Shown here: positions 1 through 7,424 of the stretch, in pieces
How positions within the stretch are numbered: the first letter of the stretch is position 1
Layout of the letters: the number at the start of each line of letters is the position of its first letter
From: Streptomyces coelicoflavus
GTDB taxonomy: Bacteria > Actinomycetota > Actinomycetes > Streptomycetales > Streptomycetaceae
DNA length: 38,044 bases
Direction: 5' to 3'
Assembly: GCF_003112555.1 (NCBI RefSeq)
Contig: NZ_BEWB01000026.1
Span: forward strand, 1-38,044
Notes under the pieces: model-generated
What the model was told of the DNA's origin: nothing
Databases searched by the model: none
What the model saw: only the letters and a program-made list of their open reading frames with translations
Program-made: the position numbers and the translations under genes

Positions 1-175
1 ACTCCGCGCTGCGTGGGTCAAGGGTTAGGCCGTAAGCGCCCGCCAGGTGACGGGGCTTCGAGCGGGAGCAAAGGCGGCACACCACCTCATGCCCCCTGAA
101 TAGTTATAGGTTCCCTCTCCTGGTATGGCACGCGAGCATGGCTCCACATTCGCCACCGAAGGGACAAGCTGAATC

Positions 176-586
176 ATGAAGAAGCCCCCCACAACGCGTG
201 TCAAGGCCGCGCTGTCTACTGGAGCTCTCCTCTTGGCTGGCGTCGGCCTTAACCTCGCAACTGCCTCCCCAGCAGCGGCCGGCGGATGTACTCACGTCCT
301 TGGTCAGGAACTCTGCGGCCGAGTCATCAACTCCGACGCGTCGGACAAGTGGCTGGTTGTGGCTGACAACTGGAACTGTGGTGGCAGCGGTACGGCATGC
401 GGCAACAAGGTGCGCCTGTATCCGGGCGAGCGGTCTGTCGATGGCTCGGATGGCATGACCGATGCCGACGGAGTTTACGTGCCGAACGGCTGCTCCGGAC
501 GAATGGGCACCGGCGGAAGCTGGGGCCCCGGATGGCACAAAATCTCCAACAACCTCGGCTACTACAAGGTGCGCATTTACTGCTAG
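176..586 (+). CDS. small six-cysteine secreted protein, function unknown
   Basis: The 136-residue product begins with a clear Sec signal peptide: basic residues K2, K3, R8 and K10, a hydrophobic stretch at about 11-30, and an Ala-X-Ala type cleavage site near residue 35 (SPAAA|GG). The mature part of about 100 residues contains six cysteines, including the last residue, which would allow three disulfide bonds outside the cell. It is rich in Gly, Asn and Asp, and I recognise no catalytic motif. The ATG is preceded by GAAGGGA about 12 bp upstream, which is a loose spacing. A GC hairpin follows the stop. The gene stands alone at the accessory left end. Its general look resembles the secreted protein at 5279-5806, but I see no convincing alignment between them. 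Secretion is well supported; the function is unknown. Confidence 0.75.
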   Translation: MKKPPTTRVKAALSTGALLLAGVGLNLATASPAAAGGCTHVLGQELCGRVINSDASDKWLVVADNWNCGGSGTACGNKVRLYPGERSVDGSDGMTDADGVYVPNGCSGRMGTGGSWGPGWHKISNNLGYYKVRIYC

Positions 587-610
587 CACCCCACCACGCA
601 CAACCCCGAG

Positions 611-631
611 GGGCCCGGCAGGAGCGGGCCC
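611..631 (+). terminator. GC hairpin after the secreted protein gene
   Basis: GGGCCCG (611-617) and CGGGCCC (625-631) form a perfect 7-bp stem with a 7-nt loop, 25 bp after the stop codon. There is no T tract, as is common for terminators in this group. It probably ends transcription of the upstream gene. Confidence 0.4.
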
Positions 632-654
632 GACGTACCAGGAGTGCACCCACC

Positions 655-903
655 ATGCGCATGCGCACCCTCGCCCGCCACCGCCTCGACGGCGACGGAT
701 GGGCCCGCCCGTACCCGCTCAGCCCGTTCTCTCCGGTCTTCTACGCCAGCGGCGGGCGACGGCGGACAGGGCGGCACCGGCTGTCGCAGCCGGGATCAGC
801 AGGGGAACTGATCGGCTCGTCCACGTCCGTACTCGCGTCGTCTCGGTCCCGGCAGACTGCGTCGCCTGCCGCTTCGCCGGAGCCATGTCGGTTACAGAGA
901 TGA
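655..903 (+). CDS. doubtful small ORF in an otherwise empty stretch
   Basis: Positions 587-951 hold no convincing gene. The best candidate is this ATG frame of 82 codons, with AGGAG at 640-644 about 10 bp upstream. The first 30 residues look protein-like (LARHRLDGDGW, then PYPLSPFSPVFY). The remainder is Ser/Arg-rich and looks like non-coding high-GC translation. It could be the surviving 5' end of a decayed gene. No family is recognised, and it may not be expressed. Confidence 0.18.
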   Translation: MRMRTLARHRLDGDGWARPYPLSPFSPVFYASGGRRRTGRHRLSQPGSAGELIGSSTSVLASSRSRQTASPAASPEPCRLQR

Positions 904-951
904 GCTTTCCCTTCTTCGATCACGCCCAGGAGCGCAGCTTGCGAGTGTTGG

Positions 952-2499
952 TCAGCAGAAGCCGCCGCGGGCATAGACCGTCACCCGAGCCGAGCCGACG
1001 GTGCGCCCGTGGCAGGGGGTGAACTCGGACGCCAGCAAGGCGCGCTTCCTACGGTCGTGATCACTTGCTTCGTAGGCCTCACGGCTCCGGTCGCGCACCA
1101 CCACGACGCGTTCGGAACCGGCCATGCGACGCGCGATGAGGTCGCCTGCCAGTTCGGTTCCGAAGAGCGTGTGTGATGCTGCGGGAGTCTGGGCCAGGGC
1201 CAGGTCGGTCATGCCCAGCGACGCGGGTGGCGTGCGGAGCATCCACACACGGCGGCTCTCTGGAAGGAAGATCACGGGGTCCCCAGGCGCGCCGAGATCC
1301 TTCACCGCGGCGGTGACCGCGGTGGCGTCGTCACTGCGACTGCTCGCGGATCGCAGATGAAGTCCGACCGGCACAAGGAGCGTCACGGTCGCCAGGCCGG
1401 CCACGGCAGCGAATCCCGCACGGACTGACCGTTGCCGGGTTGATTGCCAGAGCTGGGTGCAGGCCGCCCCGGCCAGGACGCAGACTCCGGCCAGGGAGTA
1501 CAGCACGTACCGGTCGACATAGAGCGGTTTGACGAGCGAGACCAGGAGAAGCAGCCCGGGAGGAAGGACGACGAGCGGCAGGGCTACTCGGCCCGCGGTC
1601 ACGCGGTGCGTCACATACGGCCGGGGCCCCATACCGGCCCGACGCCGTACGAGCATGTGGCACAGGAGGCCCAACACGGCCAGGAGCAGGTAGCCGGTCA
1701 GGTCTCCTGCCAGGCTCACCTCGATCCAGGCGACCTGCCCGGTCTGGCCCAGACTCACCCAGCCCAGTGGCGCAAGGGTGATGAGGACACCGCCGCAGGC
1801 GATGACCCAGCCGCGCGCCGTGGGACGCGACGCCTTCGACCATGCCAGTGTCACGCCGTGTGCGACCAGCGCGAGTACCGCGAACTCGTGCAGGAGACAG
1901 GCTGTCGCGGCAAGAAGCGCATACACGACCCAGCACCGTCGACGTGAGGACACCAACGCCTGGACCAGGCAGACCGTGGCCCACACGACCGCGGCCGTCA
2001 CCAACGCGTACGAACGCCCCTCTTGGGTGTAGCGCTGGACGGTGGGCCACAGCGCGAAGATCAGGCCGGCCATGGCACCCGCCACGGGCCCTGCCAGCCA
2101 CCGTCCTAGGAGACCCACTCCCCATGCGGCCAGCGCCATCGCGAGGACCGACGGCAGCCGGAGGGCGATCACACCGCCCTCCCAGCACGCGAAGACAGCG
2201 TGCATGAAGAGGTAGTAGAGGCCGTGGACGGCGTCGGCACCACCGAGCGTCGCCCACAACACGTCGGGCGAACGGTGCGCCATGTCGTACGTGACGGCCT
2301 CGTCCTGCCACAGGCTGCCCTGCCTGCCGAGACCCCACAGGCCCAGCACCATCACCGTGACAGCAGGAAGCAGGAGCAGCAGCCGATGCCGACCGCCGGA
2401 CGTCGAGGACGCCGGGCGCCGCAGCGGATGCGTTGACGGCTGTACCGCTGCGCTTGGAACAGCGGAGGGACGAAGAGCGGATGCGGTGCCGATGACCAG
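952..2499 (-). CDS. GT-C / GT39-like polytopic membrane glycosyltransferase
   Basis: The protein has about ten hydrophobic segments and, just after the first, the motif SLWQDEAVTYD. An acidic DE pair in the first external loop is typical of GT39/GT83-type transferases that use polyprenyl-phosphate sugars. The first ATG/GTG in frame (2355) lies inside transmembrane segment 1 and would behead it. Reading upstream, the frame stays open and supplies a basic arm (LRRPASSTSGGRHR) followed by LLLLLPAVTVMMVLGLWGLG, a complete first helix. No ATG, GTG or TTG exists in that extension, but a CTG at 2499 has GGAGA 7-8 bp upstream. I therefore choose CTG, which gives 515 residues. Substrate and acceptor are unknown. 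The GtrA-like flippase gene at 4243 may belong to the same pathway, although no GtrB-type synthase is present. The fold class is fairly sure; the start is an inference. Confidence 0.7.
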   Translation of the reverse strand: MVIGTASALRPSAVPSAAVQPSTHPLRRPASSTSGGRHRLLLLLPAVTVMVLGLWGLGRQGSLWQDEAVTYDMAHRSPDVLWATLGGADAVHGLYYLFMHAVFACWEGGVIALRLPSVLAMALAAWGVGLLGRWLAGPVAGAMAGLIFALWPTVQRYTQEGRSYALVTAAVVWATVCLVQALVSSRRRCWVVYALLAATACLLHEFAVLALVAHGVTLAWSKASRPTARGWVIACGGVLITLAPLGWVSLGQTGQVAWIEVSLAGDLTGYLLLAVLGLLCHMLVRRRAGMGPRPYVTHRVTAGRVALPLVVLPPGLLLLVSLVKPLYVDRYVLYSLAGVCVLAGAACTQLWQSTRQRSVRAGFAAVAGLATVTLLVPVGLHLRSASSRSDDATAVTAAVKDLGAPGDPVIFLPESRRVWMLRTPPASLGMTDLALAQTPAASHTLFGTELAGDLIARRMAGSERVVVVRDRSREAYEASDHDRRKRALLASEFTPCHGRTVGSARVTVYARGGFC

Positions 2500-2648
2500 A
2501 CTCGATTCTCCGGGGGACCAACGACACTCCTCACTCCACCAACAAGAATGTTGATGGTCAGCTCAGGAACGGGTCACCTATCAATTTCGTCGTCAGCTAG
2601 GTTGACCTGGCCAAACACCGATGAAGAGGCGAGAAGAGGAAGGGCAAT

Positions 2649-4274
2649 ATGGGGCGCCGCGAGAAGGAGCTGGATCCTGCTTCCGGCCCTGTTCAGGCCT
2701 TTGCCTACGAGCTGCGTCAGCTACGCACGGCGGCCGGTAACCCGCCCTACCGCGAACTGGCCCGACAGGCCGGCTTCTCCGCGCCGACCCTGTCCGAGGC
2801 AGCGTCCGGGCGACGGCTCCCCAGCCTCCAGGTAGCCCTGGCATACGCCTCCGCATGCGGAGGCGAGGCCACCGAATGGGAACGCCGATGGCGCGACGCC
2901 CAGGGAGATGCCGCTCGCGAGACGGTCGACGAGCAGGACACCGCCGCATCGCCCTACCGGGGTCTCCGACGCTACGAGACCAGCGACCAAGCCTTGTTCT
3001 TCGGACGCGACTCACTCGTGGAGGAGCTCTTGGCGCTGACCTCCGCCCACCGGTTCGTGGCCCTGGTCGGAGCCTCCGGAAGCGGAAAGTCCTCGATCCT
3101 CCGTGCGGGCCTGATCCCTGCCCTGCGCGACCCGGACGCCACGGGACCCGCCCCGGTGGTCATCCGGATCTGCACCCCCGGCTCAGACCCGGACTCGACG
3201 CTGGTCCCTCTCCTGACGCCCGCGGACACGGACGGTGACACTCTCCTGATCATCGACCAGTTCGAAGAGCTCTTCACCCTCCAGGACGACCGCGCGCTGC
3301 GGGACCAGCTCATCGACTGTCTACTGACCGCCTGCACGACCGACCGCCTCCGGGTTCTGATCGCCGTACGAGCCGACTTCTTCGGCCACTGCGCCAACCA
3401 CCCTGGTCTCGCCCGCGTCATCAACCAGACTCACCTGCTCACCGCGGCCATGACCAGCACACAATTACGGGCAGCCGTGACCCGTCCGGCGGCAGCCGCC
3501 GGCCTTGCCGTGGAACGGGCACTGACCGACCGCATCCTCACCGATGTGGCAACCGAACCCGGAGCCCTTCCCCTGCTGTCGCACGCGTTGCTGGAAGTGT
3601 GGCGGCGCCGCTCGGGCAAGACCCTCACCCTCGCCGCGTATAAAGCCATCGACGGAGTACACGGAGCCATCGCCCACACCGCCGAGGCGGTCTTCGCCGA
3701 CCTGGGTGACGCCGAAGCGGACCTGGCCCGCACCATGCTGCTCCGGCTGATCTCACCCTCGCACGAGGGAGCCGACACGCGTCGCCCCGTCCCACGCTCC
3801 GAGTTCATCGCCGACGAACGCCGGACAGCCGTCCTCGAGCGCCTCATCGCGGCACGGCTGCTGGCCGTGGACTCCGACACCGTCGAACTGGCACACGAGG
3901 CGCTCATCACGGCCTGGCCCCGGCTGCACCAGTGGGTCACCAGCGAACGAGACCGCCTGCACGAGCACCGGCGACTCACCGAAGCCGCCGGCACCTGGGA
4001 AGCCCTGGCCAGAGACGGCGGAGCCCTTTATCGCGGAGTGCTCCTCGTCGTTGCACGCGAGTACTTCCTCGCTGCCGACGGCCAACCGATCGACGAACTG
4101 AACGATTCCGAGGCGGAGTTCCTGCTCGCCAGTGTCCTCGCCCACGAGACCGAGAGGAAGGAAGCGACCAGGACGGCCCGCCGCGTCCAACTGCTGAGCT
4201 TCCTCCTCATCGTTCTCACCACGTCCGCGCTCGCAGTCTGGCTCACCTGGTTTCTGAACCGGGAACATCCGTGA
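2649..4274 (+). CDS. XRE-HTH / nSTAND1 NTPase with C-terminal membrane helix, WD40 part missing
   Basis: Residues about 15-70 form an XRE-like helix-turn-helix (YRELARQAGFSAPTLSEAASG). Residues about 97-145 lead into a novel-STAND NTPase: the linker SPYRGLRRYE and FFGRDSLVEEL, Walker A GASGSGKS with K147, and Walker B LLIIDQFEELF with D203. A winged-helix tail ends in VELAHEALITAWPRL. The last 30 residues are one hydrophobic helix (LLSFLLIVLTTSALAVWLTWF), after which the protein ends. In this family the helix is normally followed by a long WD40 propeller, so the 541-residue product looks like a sensor-less form. The ATG has AGGAAGG about 5 bp upstream. Residue 273 is a TTA codon, a candidate for bldA control. 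The 3' end overlaps the convergent GtrA gene by 32 bp. STAND proteins act in signalling and defence, but the role here is not known. Confidence 0.85.
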   Translation: MGRREKELDPASGPVQAFAYELRQLRTAAGNPPYRELARQAGFSAPTLSEAASGRRLPSLQVALAYASACGGEATEWERRWRDAQGDAARETVDEQDTAASPYRGLRRYETSDQALFFGRDSLVEELLALTSAHRFVALVGASGSGKSSILRAGLIPALRDPDATGPAPVVIRICTPGSDPDSTLVPLLTPADTDGDTLLIIDQFEELFTLQDDRALRDQLIDCLLTACTTDRLRVLIAVRADFFGHCANHPGLARVINQTHLLTAAMTSTQLRAAVTRPAAAAGLAVERALTDRILTDVATEPGALPLLSHALLEVWRRRSGKTLTLAAYKAIDGVHGAIAHTAEAVFADLGDAEADLARTMLLRLISPSHEGADTRRPVPRSEFIADERRTAVLERLIAARLLAVDSDTVELAHEALITAWPRLHQWVTSERDRLHEHRRLTEAAGTWEALARDGGALYRGVLLVVAREYFLAADGQPIDELNDSEAEFLLASVLAHETERKEATRTARRVQLLSFLLIVLTTSALAVWLTWFLNREHP

Positions 4275-4776
4275 CGGCTGGAGACGCGACTGACGCGGAA
4301 GGTTCGCACGTGGTACTGGGAACGGTGACGTCTCGGGACTGCTCGCGGAACACCCATGTGCGGTAGGCCCAGAAACGGAATCCGCTGGCCAGGCCAAGTC
4401 CGACAAGGTTCTTCGCAAGGTTGTCGACCAAGGTCGAGGTGTAACCCAAACCATAGTGCGAGAGGGCGAGTACACCATTTTGGATGATCATTCCGACACC
4501 ACTGAACAACACAAAGAGTGTGGCCTCGCGGGTGTAATGGCTCTTGTCGTGATACCGGTAAGTCCAGTACCGGTTCCCGAGGTAGTTGACGCCGATTGCC
4601 ACCGCATTCGAAATGACCCCGGAACGGACCGTCTGCAGATCTAGGACATTCAGGCACAGGTTGAACACCGCAGTGTCCACCACCCAGCCGACCGCACCGA
4701 CTGCACCAAATCTGCCGGCCTCGCCACCGACTCGCCTTACCTTATTCTGCGCTGCAACTAATCCGGTGCCGGTCAA
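4243..4776 (-). CDS. GtrA family membrane protein (lipid-linked sugar flippase-like)
   Basis: The protein has four hydrophobic segments and the typical GtrA layout: FGAVGAVGWVVDTAVFNLCL, then SNAVAIGVNYLGNRYWTYR, VGMIIQNGVLAL, and NLVGLGLASGFRFWAYRTWVF. GtrA proteins are thought to move polyprenyl-phosphate-linked sugars across the membrane or to support their transfer to surface polymers. The frame is open up to 5025, but that extension is Arg/Ser-rich noise lying over the integrase relic. I prefer a TTG at 4776 with AAGG about 8 bp upstream (177 residues). ATG 4815 is an alternative that lacks a ribosome site. Codon 6 from the TTG is TTA, which suggests bldA dependence. The stop lies inside the 3' end of the convergent STAND gene. 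Family confident, start moderate. Confidence 0.75.
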   Translation of the reverse strand: MTGTGLVAAQNKVRRVGGEAGRFGAVGAVGWVVDTAVFNLCLNVLDLQTVRSGVISNAVAIGVNYLGNRYWTYRYHDKSHYTREATLFVLFSGVGMIIQNGVLALSHYGLGYTSTLVDNLAKNLVGLGLASGFRFWAYRTWVFREQSRDVTVPSTTCEPSASVASPAVTDVPGSETR

Positions 4777-4823
4777 CGCGCATACCTTGTCTGTCGACGA
4801 CCCTGTGCAACGCATGCTAGACC

Positions 4824-5222
4824 GGTCGTTCCACGAGCGAGGACGCGAAGCGGTGGCTCTCCGGCACCAGGACCGACTCCAGTCGTGGCGAGTTCGTTCA
4901 CTCCCACAAGGGCGAGACCCTCCTCGTCGACTACATCGTCGTCGAACACTGGTGGTCCAAGAACAGTGTCCAACCCCCGCGTGCGAGCGAAAGCGATTCC
5001 AAGGCGTGGTCCGGGAGATCGTCAACGAGGTGCGCGCGACACTTCAGGAGCGCAACGTCCGCCGCCGCCCCTGCTTCTCGCTGCCGAAGGGCCGCAAGAG
5101 CCGCGAGGTTCCCCTGCCCACGTTGCCTGCATTGGCGGAAGCCGATCACGGTCGACCTGATCCTCAACTCGTGGCACGGCAAGTGGATTCGCCGGTCCCG
5201 CGCCAGAACATCATCGAGTGCT
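4824..5222 (+). pseudogene. relic of a tyrosine integrase from an integrative element
   Basis: No single frame is intact, but pieces in order resemble the N-terminal and core-binding parts of actinomycete integrative-element integrases. One frame gives TSEDAKRWLSGTRTD, then RGEFVHSHKGETLLVDYIV, matching the arm-binding start. A second frame gives VVREIVNEVRATLQERNV, then FSLPKGRKSREVPLP, the usual strand-turn LPKxxKxRxVPLP. The first frame returns with PITVDLILNSWHGK, where intact integrases have VTVxLLLTSREGK. At least two frameshifts separate these parts. The catalytic R-H-R-Y half is absent. I see no intact excisionase, attachment repeat or tRNA next to it. Assignment is by recalled family motifs; a profile search would settle it. 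Confidence 0.55.
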
Positions 5223-5245
5223 GACCGGGAGACCCGCACGGCCGG

Positions 5246-5273
5246 GCGGGGCGGGCCTCCGGGTCCGCCCCGC
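5246..5273 (-). terminator. GC hairpin terminator of the 5279-5806 gene
   Basis: GCGGGGCGG (5246-5254) pairs perfectly with CCGCCCCGC (5265-5273), leaving a 10-nt loop. It lies 6 bp beyond the stop codon of the minus-strand secreted protein gene. Confidence 0.5.
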
Positions 5274-5278
5274 GTCGG

Positions 5279-5806
5279 TCAGGCCACGCCCCAGGCGGTG
5301 GTGATCAGGTCGGTCGTGCGGGAGTCGTCGAAGACGCGGATGCGGATGTCGGCGCCCTCCCGCACGTTGCTGCCGAGGCTGTTGACGGAGTAGTCCACCA
5401 CCTTGTCGGTGCCCGGCGGGTGGTAGAGGTTCCAGCCGGTGAGCCCGTGGCCGTCGTGGTTGTCGACGGCCACGTGGACGTAGATGCCGTCGCCGTCGTT
5501 CTTGGTGTCGTACACCCAGATCTTGTTGCCGTAGGGGTGGAACTCCACCTTGCCGATGAACCAGCCGTCGTCGGAGAGCTCGATCTTCACGGCCTTGCCG
5601 CCCGCGTCGTGCTGGAAGTAGGTGCCGTCGAACGGGTCGCCGAGGCTGCCTCCGCTGCACGGGCAGCCGTCCGTGTCCCGGTGGATGATCGTCGCCGACG
5701 GATCGGGGCTGTAGGCCTGCGCGGGTGCCGCGCCTCCCAGGACCGCGACGGCCGCCATCGCCGCCCCCGCGGCGAGGCCGGCCGCCGCCTTGCTCCTCGA
5801 ACTCAT
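5279..5806 (-). CDS. secreted protein of unknown function
   Basis: The 175-residue product starts with a textbook signal peptide (MSSRSKAAAGLAAGAAMAAVAVLGG, cleavage near APAQA|YS at about residue 31). The mature part of about 144 residues is rich in Asp, Gly, Tyr and Val and looks all-beta, for example KIWVYDTKNDGDGIYVHVAV followed by GHGLTGWNLYHPPGT. A CPC motif near the mature N-terminus holds its only cysteines. GGGAGGAG sits 4-5 bp before the ATG, so the start is secure. Upstream on the same strand lies the secreted DD-peptidase gene, about 140 bp away, and a hairpin follows the stop. I recognise no family. Aspartate clusters could bind calcium, but that is a guess. Confidence 0.75.
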   Translation of the reverse strand: MSSRSKAAAGLAAGAAMAAVAVLGGAAPAQAYSPDPSATIIHRDTDGCPCSGGSLGDPFDGTYFQHDAGGKAVKIELSDDGWFIGKVEFHPYGNKIWVYDTKNDGDGIYVHVAVDNHDGHGLTGWNLYHPPGTDKVVDYSVNSLGSNVREGADIRIRVFDDSRTTDLITTAWGVA

Positions 5807-5944
5807 CGCACTCCTCCCGTTGCCGGACCCCGGCAGGGCGCCGTGGCCCGGTGCGCGCCGCCGGCCGGAGCGCCGGCGGCACGAGCGATTGTCAACGGGA
5901 GGCGAACGGAGCGGAACCTGGAAGTTTCGAGGGTCGCCGGTGGA

Positions 5945-6679
5945 TCAGATGCCGCAGTTGGGGGCCGACCAGTACGGCGACGGGTCGAAGGCCACGTGGG
6001 TGTGGTCGTTGTGGCCGGGGTAGCCCGGGCCGAGGATCTCCGAGAAGCCGTGGGTCCTGGCCTGCTGGGCGAGCCGGCAGAAGCTGGGCGAGCCCGTCAG
6101 GTCGGCGGCGTCGCCGTAGAGGTGACGGCTGGTGGACGAGCCGCCGACGGCGCTGTTGCAGGCGCGGGAGCGGAAGCCGCTGGAGATGGTGATCGGCACG
6201 TCGCCGAGGGCGTGCCGCATCGCCTCCAGCTTCCACATGGTCTTCAGCGCGTTCGACTTGGCGGTGGCGGCGGAGACCGCGCCGCCGGACCAGTCGGAGT
6301 TGCACTTGTTGAGTTCAGCGTAGGTGAAGTGGACCGGCGTGCAGTCCGCGTCCTGGAGGGCGTAGATCTTGCTGAAGGTCGCGGGGCCCGCGACACCGTC
6401 CGCGGCCAGTCCGTAGGCGGACTGGAACTTCTTGACGGCGGCGGCGGTGCGGGCGCCGTACTGGCCGTCGTAGGAGAGCCGTTCGCCCGAGGTGACCCAG
6501 CCGGCGACGCGGATCTGTAGCTGCGTCACGTCGCTGCCGGAGGAGCCCTGGGAGAGGGTGCGGTTCCAGCTGTAGCAGGAGTCGGCGTGCGCGGTGCCGG
6601 CGGTGGCGCCGAGACCGACCACCGCGCCAGCTATGAGCATGACAAATGAGAGAAGGAGTCGTGACACGCGTCTGAACAT
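5945..6679 (-). CDS. secreted zinc D-Ala-D-Ala carboxypeptidase (M15) with peptidoglycan-binding domain
   Basis: A signal peptide ends near residue 32 (TAHA|DSC). Residues about 42-105 form a peptidoglycan-binding type 1 domain (SQGSSGSDVTQLQIRV, ARTAAAVKKFQSAYG, ADGVAGPAT). The catalytic part follows: SGFRSRACN, then SRHLYGDAADLTG giving ligands H186 and D193, and GHNDHTHVAF giving H228. This is the zinc triad of the Streptomyces albus G DD-peptidase type, which trims the terminal D-Ala of peptidoglycan stem peptides outside the cell. GGGAGG lies 5 bp before the ATG. Cysteines are frequent, consistent with export and disulfides. The divergent neighbour is a GH25 muramidase, so both ends of this spacer serve peptidoglycan turnover. 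The 244-residue length fits the family. Confidence 0.9.
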   Translation of the reverse strand: MFRRVSRLLLSFVMLIAGAVVGLGATAGTAHADSCYSWNRTLSQGSSGSDVTQLQIRVAGWVTSGERLSYDGQYGARTAAAVKKFQSAYGLAADGVAGPATFSKIYALQDADCTPVHFTYAELNKCNSDWSGGAVSAATAKSNALKTMWKLEAMRHALGDVPITISSGFRSRACNSAVGGSSTSRHLYGDAADLTGSPSFCRLAQQARTHGFSEILGPGYPGHNDHTHVAFDPSPYWSAPNCGI

Positions 6680-6858
6680 CCCGGCCTCCCGACCGTCGAG
6701 TCGTCCGTGAACCGGAGCCCAGCGTGGGGCACCGCGCTACGCGCGTCAATGGCGCCCGGAAGAAGGGAAGTCGACATTTCCGCTTCGCGTGGGGATCGCC
6801 CGTGTCATCGTGGGGAATAACCAACTCCCGTCCCCCCACAGCCTCTCAGGGAGGCCCC

Positions 6859-7416
6859 ATGCTGCGTGGCATCGATGTCAGCGCCTACCAGTCCTCCAGC
6901 TACGACACGGACGGCCTGTCCTTCGTCTTCGTCAAGGCGACGGAAGGCCGTTCGTACGTCAACCCGAAACTCGCGGCCCAGACGGAGCGGGCCCGCGACG
7001 CCGGACTGGTCGTCGGCTTCTACCACTTCCTGTGGCCGGGCAACCTCACCGCCCAGGCCGAGTACTTCGTCTCCAAGGCCCCGGACCGCAAGGGCGACAT
7101 CCTCGCCGTCGACTGGGAGACCACGGGAGAGGGCACCCGTGCGAGCAACGCCGAGAAGGACAGCTTCATCAAGAAGGTGAAGGCGCTGCGGCCGGACAAC
7201 CGGGTCGTCCTCTATGCGAACCGGAATTTCTGGCTGAACGTCGACACCACCTCGTACGCCGGTGACGGGCTCTGGATCGCCGACTACGTCTCGGCGGGCA
7301 AGCCGCGCATCCAGGCGAAGTGGCGCTTCCACCAGTACACCGACGACCCGGTCGACACCAACGTGGCGGACTTCGCCAGCAAGGCCGCGCTGAAGGAGTG
7401 GGCCCGGAGCGCCTGA
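6859..7416 (+). CDS. GH25 muramidase (lysozyme) without signal peptide
   Basis: The 185-residue protein is a single GH25 domain: LRGIDVSAYQ at the start (D6), SFVFVKATEGRSY, GFYHFLWPG, the catalytic DxE of LAVDWET (D85, E87), and RFHQYTDD near the end. The family cleaves the N-acetylmuramyl-N-acetylglucosamine bond of peptidoglycan. The ATG follows GGGAGG with 4 bp between, which fixes the start. The open frame extends 45 codons upstream, but those residues are Arg-rich and contain no secretion signal. As written, the protein would stay in the cytoplasm unless released by lysis, a holin-like route or another carrier. It is divergent from the secreted DD-peptidase and convergent with the NADP oxidoreductase, with 8 bp between stops. 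Confidence 0.88.
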   Translation: MLRGIDVSAYQSSSYDTDGLSFVFVKATEGRSYVNPKLAAQTERARDAGLVVGFYHFLWPGNLTAQAEYFVSKAPDRKGDILAVDWETTGEGTRASNAEKDSFIKKVKALRPDNRVVLYANRNFWLNVDTTSYAGDGLWIADYVSAGKPRIQAKWRFHQYTDDPVDTNVADFASKAALKEWARSA

Positions 7417-7424
7417 GGGCGGGG

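Noticed and set aside
1..60. Possible C-terminal end of a gene entering from the left (open to a TAG near position 27)
   Set aside because: Eight codons are too few to support a coding call.
1331..2527. 398-codon minus-strand frame
   Set aside because: It overlaps the membrane glycosyltransferase in another frame, is Arg/Pro-rich and has no hydrophobic pattern.
4586..5224. 212-codon plus-strand ORF as an intact gene
   Set aside because: Its first half is antisense to GtrA; only the second half resembles an integrase, and neighbouring frames are needed to continue it, so I call a pseudogene instead.
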